Shown piece after piece: positions 62,858 through 64,000 of a stretch of 64,000 nt of DNA. The position numbers were made by a program, and so were the translations under genes. The notes beneath the pieces are model-generated. The model had not been told where the DNA came from. It searched no databases and worked only from the letters and a program-made list of their open reading frames with translations. Source of the DNA: Planococcus donghaensis. Its GTDB lineage: Bacteria > Bacillota > Bacilli > Bacillales_A > Planococcaceae. The stretch's first letter is position 1. Each line of letters starts with the position of its first letter. The stretch lies in assembly GCF_001687665.2 (NCBI RefSeq), contig NZ_CP016543.2, positions 2,790,001-2,854,000 of the forward strand, read 5' to 3'.

Positions 62858-64000
62858 TCGATTTCTTCACTCCTTTTGGTCGTTGTTAGAGAGATCCATT
62901 CTACTGGTGCTTTTTCTTCTAAATATGCTAGTAACGGCTGCCACTCGGAGGTTTTAACAACCGACTCAGCAAGCAAATAAATCCGATCAATATCCAATTC
63001 ATTTAAATTATAGATGAATTGGTCTATCCCTTCCGCATCTGGCAAGTTAAATTTCGCTTTTTCTTGAATTGGATAACCTGTTGTCTTTGCGGCAAAAATT
63101 GGACTGCGCGTCGTTGTCTGTACACGTGAATTGCCCCCTAATGCTAAAGCAAAACGAATGGGCAAATACATATTCTCGCCTACTCCAATGACCAATGCTT
63201 TATCGCTTTTTTTTGCCACTTGCGATACTGCAGTTTCTGCCCAACTCGTGATTTCATCGTGTTCTTTACTCGTAAGGCCAAAGCGCCCCGTGTGCGAAAT
63301 ATATTGTTGTTTTGTTTTTGAAGCGGCCGATAATTTGTTTTCGCTTAATTCGATAGACGGAGCTCTTGCTCCTGTCCCATTTAATAGCTTATCTATAGGT
63401 TCTTCAGGTGCTCGGCTATAAACTAATTCAAATTCACCAGACATTAACGACAAGATTTTCAAACTAATGCCTCGCTCATTTATAGCTGTCTCTATTTTTT
63501 CTCGTTGGCTAGCATTCCGCCAATCGAGAATCGACAGCGACACGTAGTGTTTCCCAGGAAATTGATCATCCAATGCACAAACCAAATTCAACAAAGTATT
63601 GCCCGTTGAAATTTCATCGTCAATAAGCACAATGGTTTCAGCTTCTTCAAGCATTCCAGAAGGCGCATATACTTTATGGGAAGTTGCGTGGGAATGTTCT
63701 TCTTCAAAGACAAAAGATGGGGTCATGCCAACAATTTCTTCACGGGTTGTATGAAGATAAGCTGCTTTTTCAAAATGCTGAAAAACTGAATGACCAAGAC
63801 CTGTCGCAGTTTCCGCCATTCCAATAAAAACCGTTTTTTGCGGCATCTCTTTTTTGAATTCGAGTGATTCGATGCTTAGTTCGCGATTTGCTTTGTTGGT
63901 TTCAATCATTTCAACAAGCTGTTTTGTATCCGGATACCCGTCGAGACCTGCTTCTTCTATTAACAAAGAAGCTAGTAACGTTCCTGTTCCAAGTGCTAAA
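62854..64000 (-). CDS. Phosphoribosyltransferase-TRSP domain protein of Ter cluster (5' end outside window)
   Basis: The frame remains open from 63966 to the right edge (reading L-A-L-G-T-G-T-L-L-A-S-L-L-I-E-E), and the internal start at 63966 is only a TTG without a ribosome binding site, so the gene very likely continues beyond 64000. In the visible part, about residues 30-190 form a phosphoribosyltransferase domain with the PRPP loop TIVLIDDEISTGNTLLNL and the region VFIGMAETATGLGHSVF; the rest (LTSKEHDEITSWAETAV ... TTTRSPIFA) matches the TRSP domain that follows the PRTase in Ter clusters. Proposed to make a nucleoside-like metabolite; product unknown. Confidence 0.85.
   Translation of the reverse strand, partial: LALGTGTLLASLLIEEAGLDGYPDTKQLVEMIETNKANRELSIESLEFKKEMPQKTVFIGMAETATGLGHSVFQHFEKAAYLHTTREEIVGMTPSFVFEEEHSHATSHKVYAPSGMLEEAETIVLIDDEISTGNTLLNLVCALDDQFPGKHYVSLSILDWRNASQREKIETAINERGISLKILSLMSGEFELVYSRAPEEPIDKLLNGTGARAPSIELSENKLSAASKTKQQYISHTGRFGLTSKEHDEITSWAETAVSQVAKKSDKALVIGVGENMYLPIRFALALGGNSRVQTTTRSPIFAAKTTGYPIQEKAKFNLPDAEGIDQFIYNLNELDIDRIYLLAESVVKTSEWQPLLAYLEEKAPVEWISLTTTKRSEEIE

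Overview
The window looks like a chromosomal segment of a low-to-moderate-GC, spore-former-related Gram-positive bacterium. Gene content (YwbE, YjcD-like helicase, YwrD/ChrA pair, rbsRKDACB, CstB, YeeN, bacterial NOS, serine T-box, YceG/YceH/TerD genes, sigma-B-type promoters) and strong AAGGAGG ribosome binding sites point to Bacillales, most plausibly Planococcaceae (Planococcus or a close relative). That assignment is inference from families; no rRNA or other marker lies in the window. I see no tRNA, rRNA, CRISPR array, IS element or prophage. Almost all genes are on the minus strand; only seven or so lie on plus.

Layout. 1-17 kb: housekeeping and stress genes. These are a truncated helicase, ywbE, a YflT/DUF2382 stress protein and a large-subunit catalase (both behind sigma-B-like promoters), glutaminase, an esterase, Hsp33, a DUF896 protein, an Rrf2 regulator with an inverted-repeat operator, a chromate-transporter pair co-transcribed with a gamma-glutamyltransferase, a GNAT enzyme, a patatin, an SRAP protein, an MFS pump, a DASS-type symporter and a small disordered protein with a third sigma-B-like promoter. 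17-23 kb: a YdjM-like membrane protein, an HD nucleotidase, a CNNM/CorC transporter with an unusual TTG start, a YihY membrane protein, and a C26 amidase plus M19 dipeptidase pair. 23-28.8 kb: a complete ribose operon (rbsR-K-D-A-C-B) with a strong promoter and a palindromic operator that also fits the CcpA cre consensus. 28.8-32.1 kb: a glutamate/dicarboxylate symporter and a persulfide-detoxification unit (CstB plus a small rhodanese-like protein) behind a CstR/CsoR-like operator.

32.3-50.9 kb: an 18.7-kb run of 17 genes all on minus, encoding two acyl-CoA ligases, an ACAD10/11-like acyl-CoA dehydrogenase, an APH-family phosphotransferase, two enoyl-CoA hydratases, a 3-hydroxyacyl-CoA dehydrogenase, thiolase, an SDR, two MaoC-type half-proteins, a quinone-oxidoreductase-like enzyme, a nitronate-monooxygenase-like flavoprotein, a ComB-family phosphatase, a TetR regulator, a TRAP transporter and an AtoE-type permease. 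It reads as a dedicated pathway for uptake and CoA-dependent breakdown of an unidentified carboxylic acid, possibly a hydroxy or keto acid handled by phosphorylation of the acyl-CoA.

51-57.4 kb: YebC-family factor, nitric oxide synthase oxygenase, HAD phosphatase, a GC-rich palindromic element, then serA and a class-V aminotransferase behind a serine T-box leader. 57.6-64 kb: most of a Ter-type stress operon (phosphoribosyltransferase, StiP-like protein, HAD phosphatase, YceG, TelA, TerD) that runs off the right edge. This operon and the 32-51 kb cluster are the least understood systems in the window.
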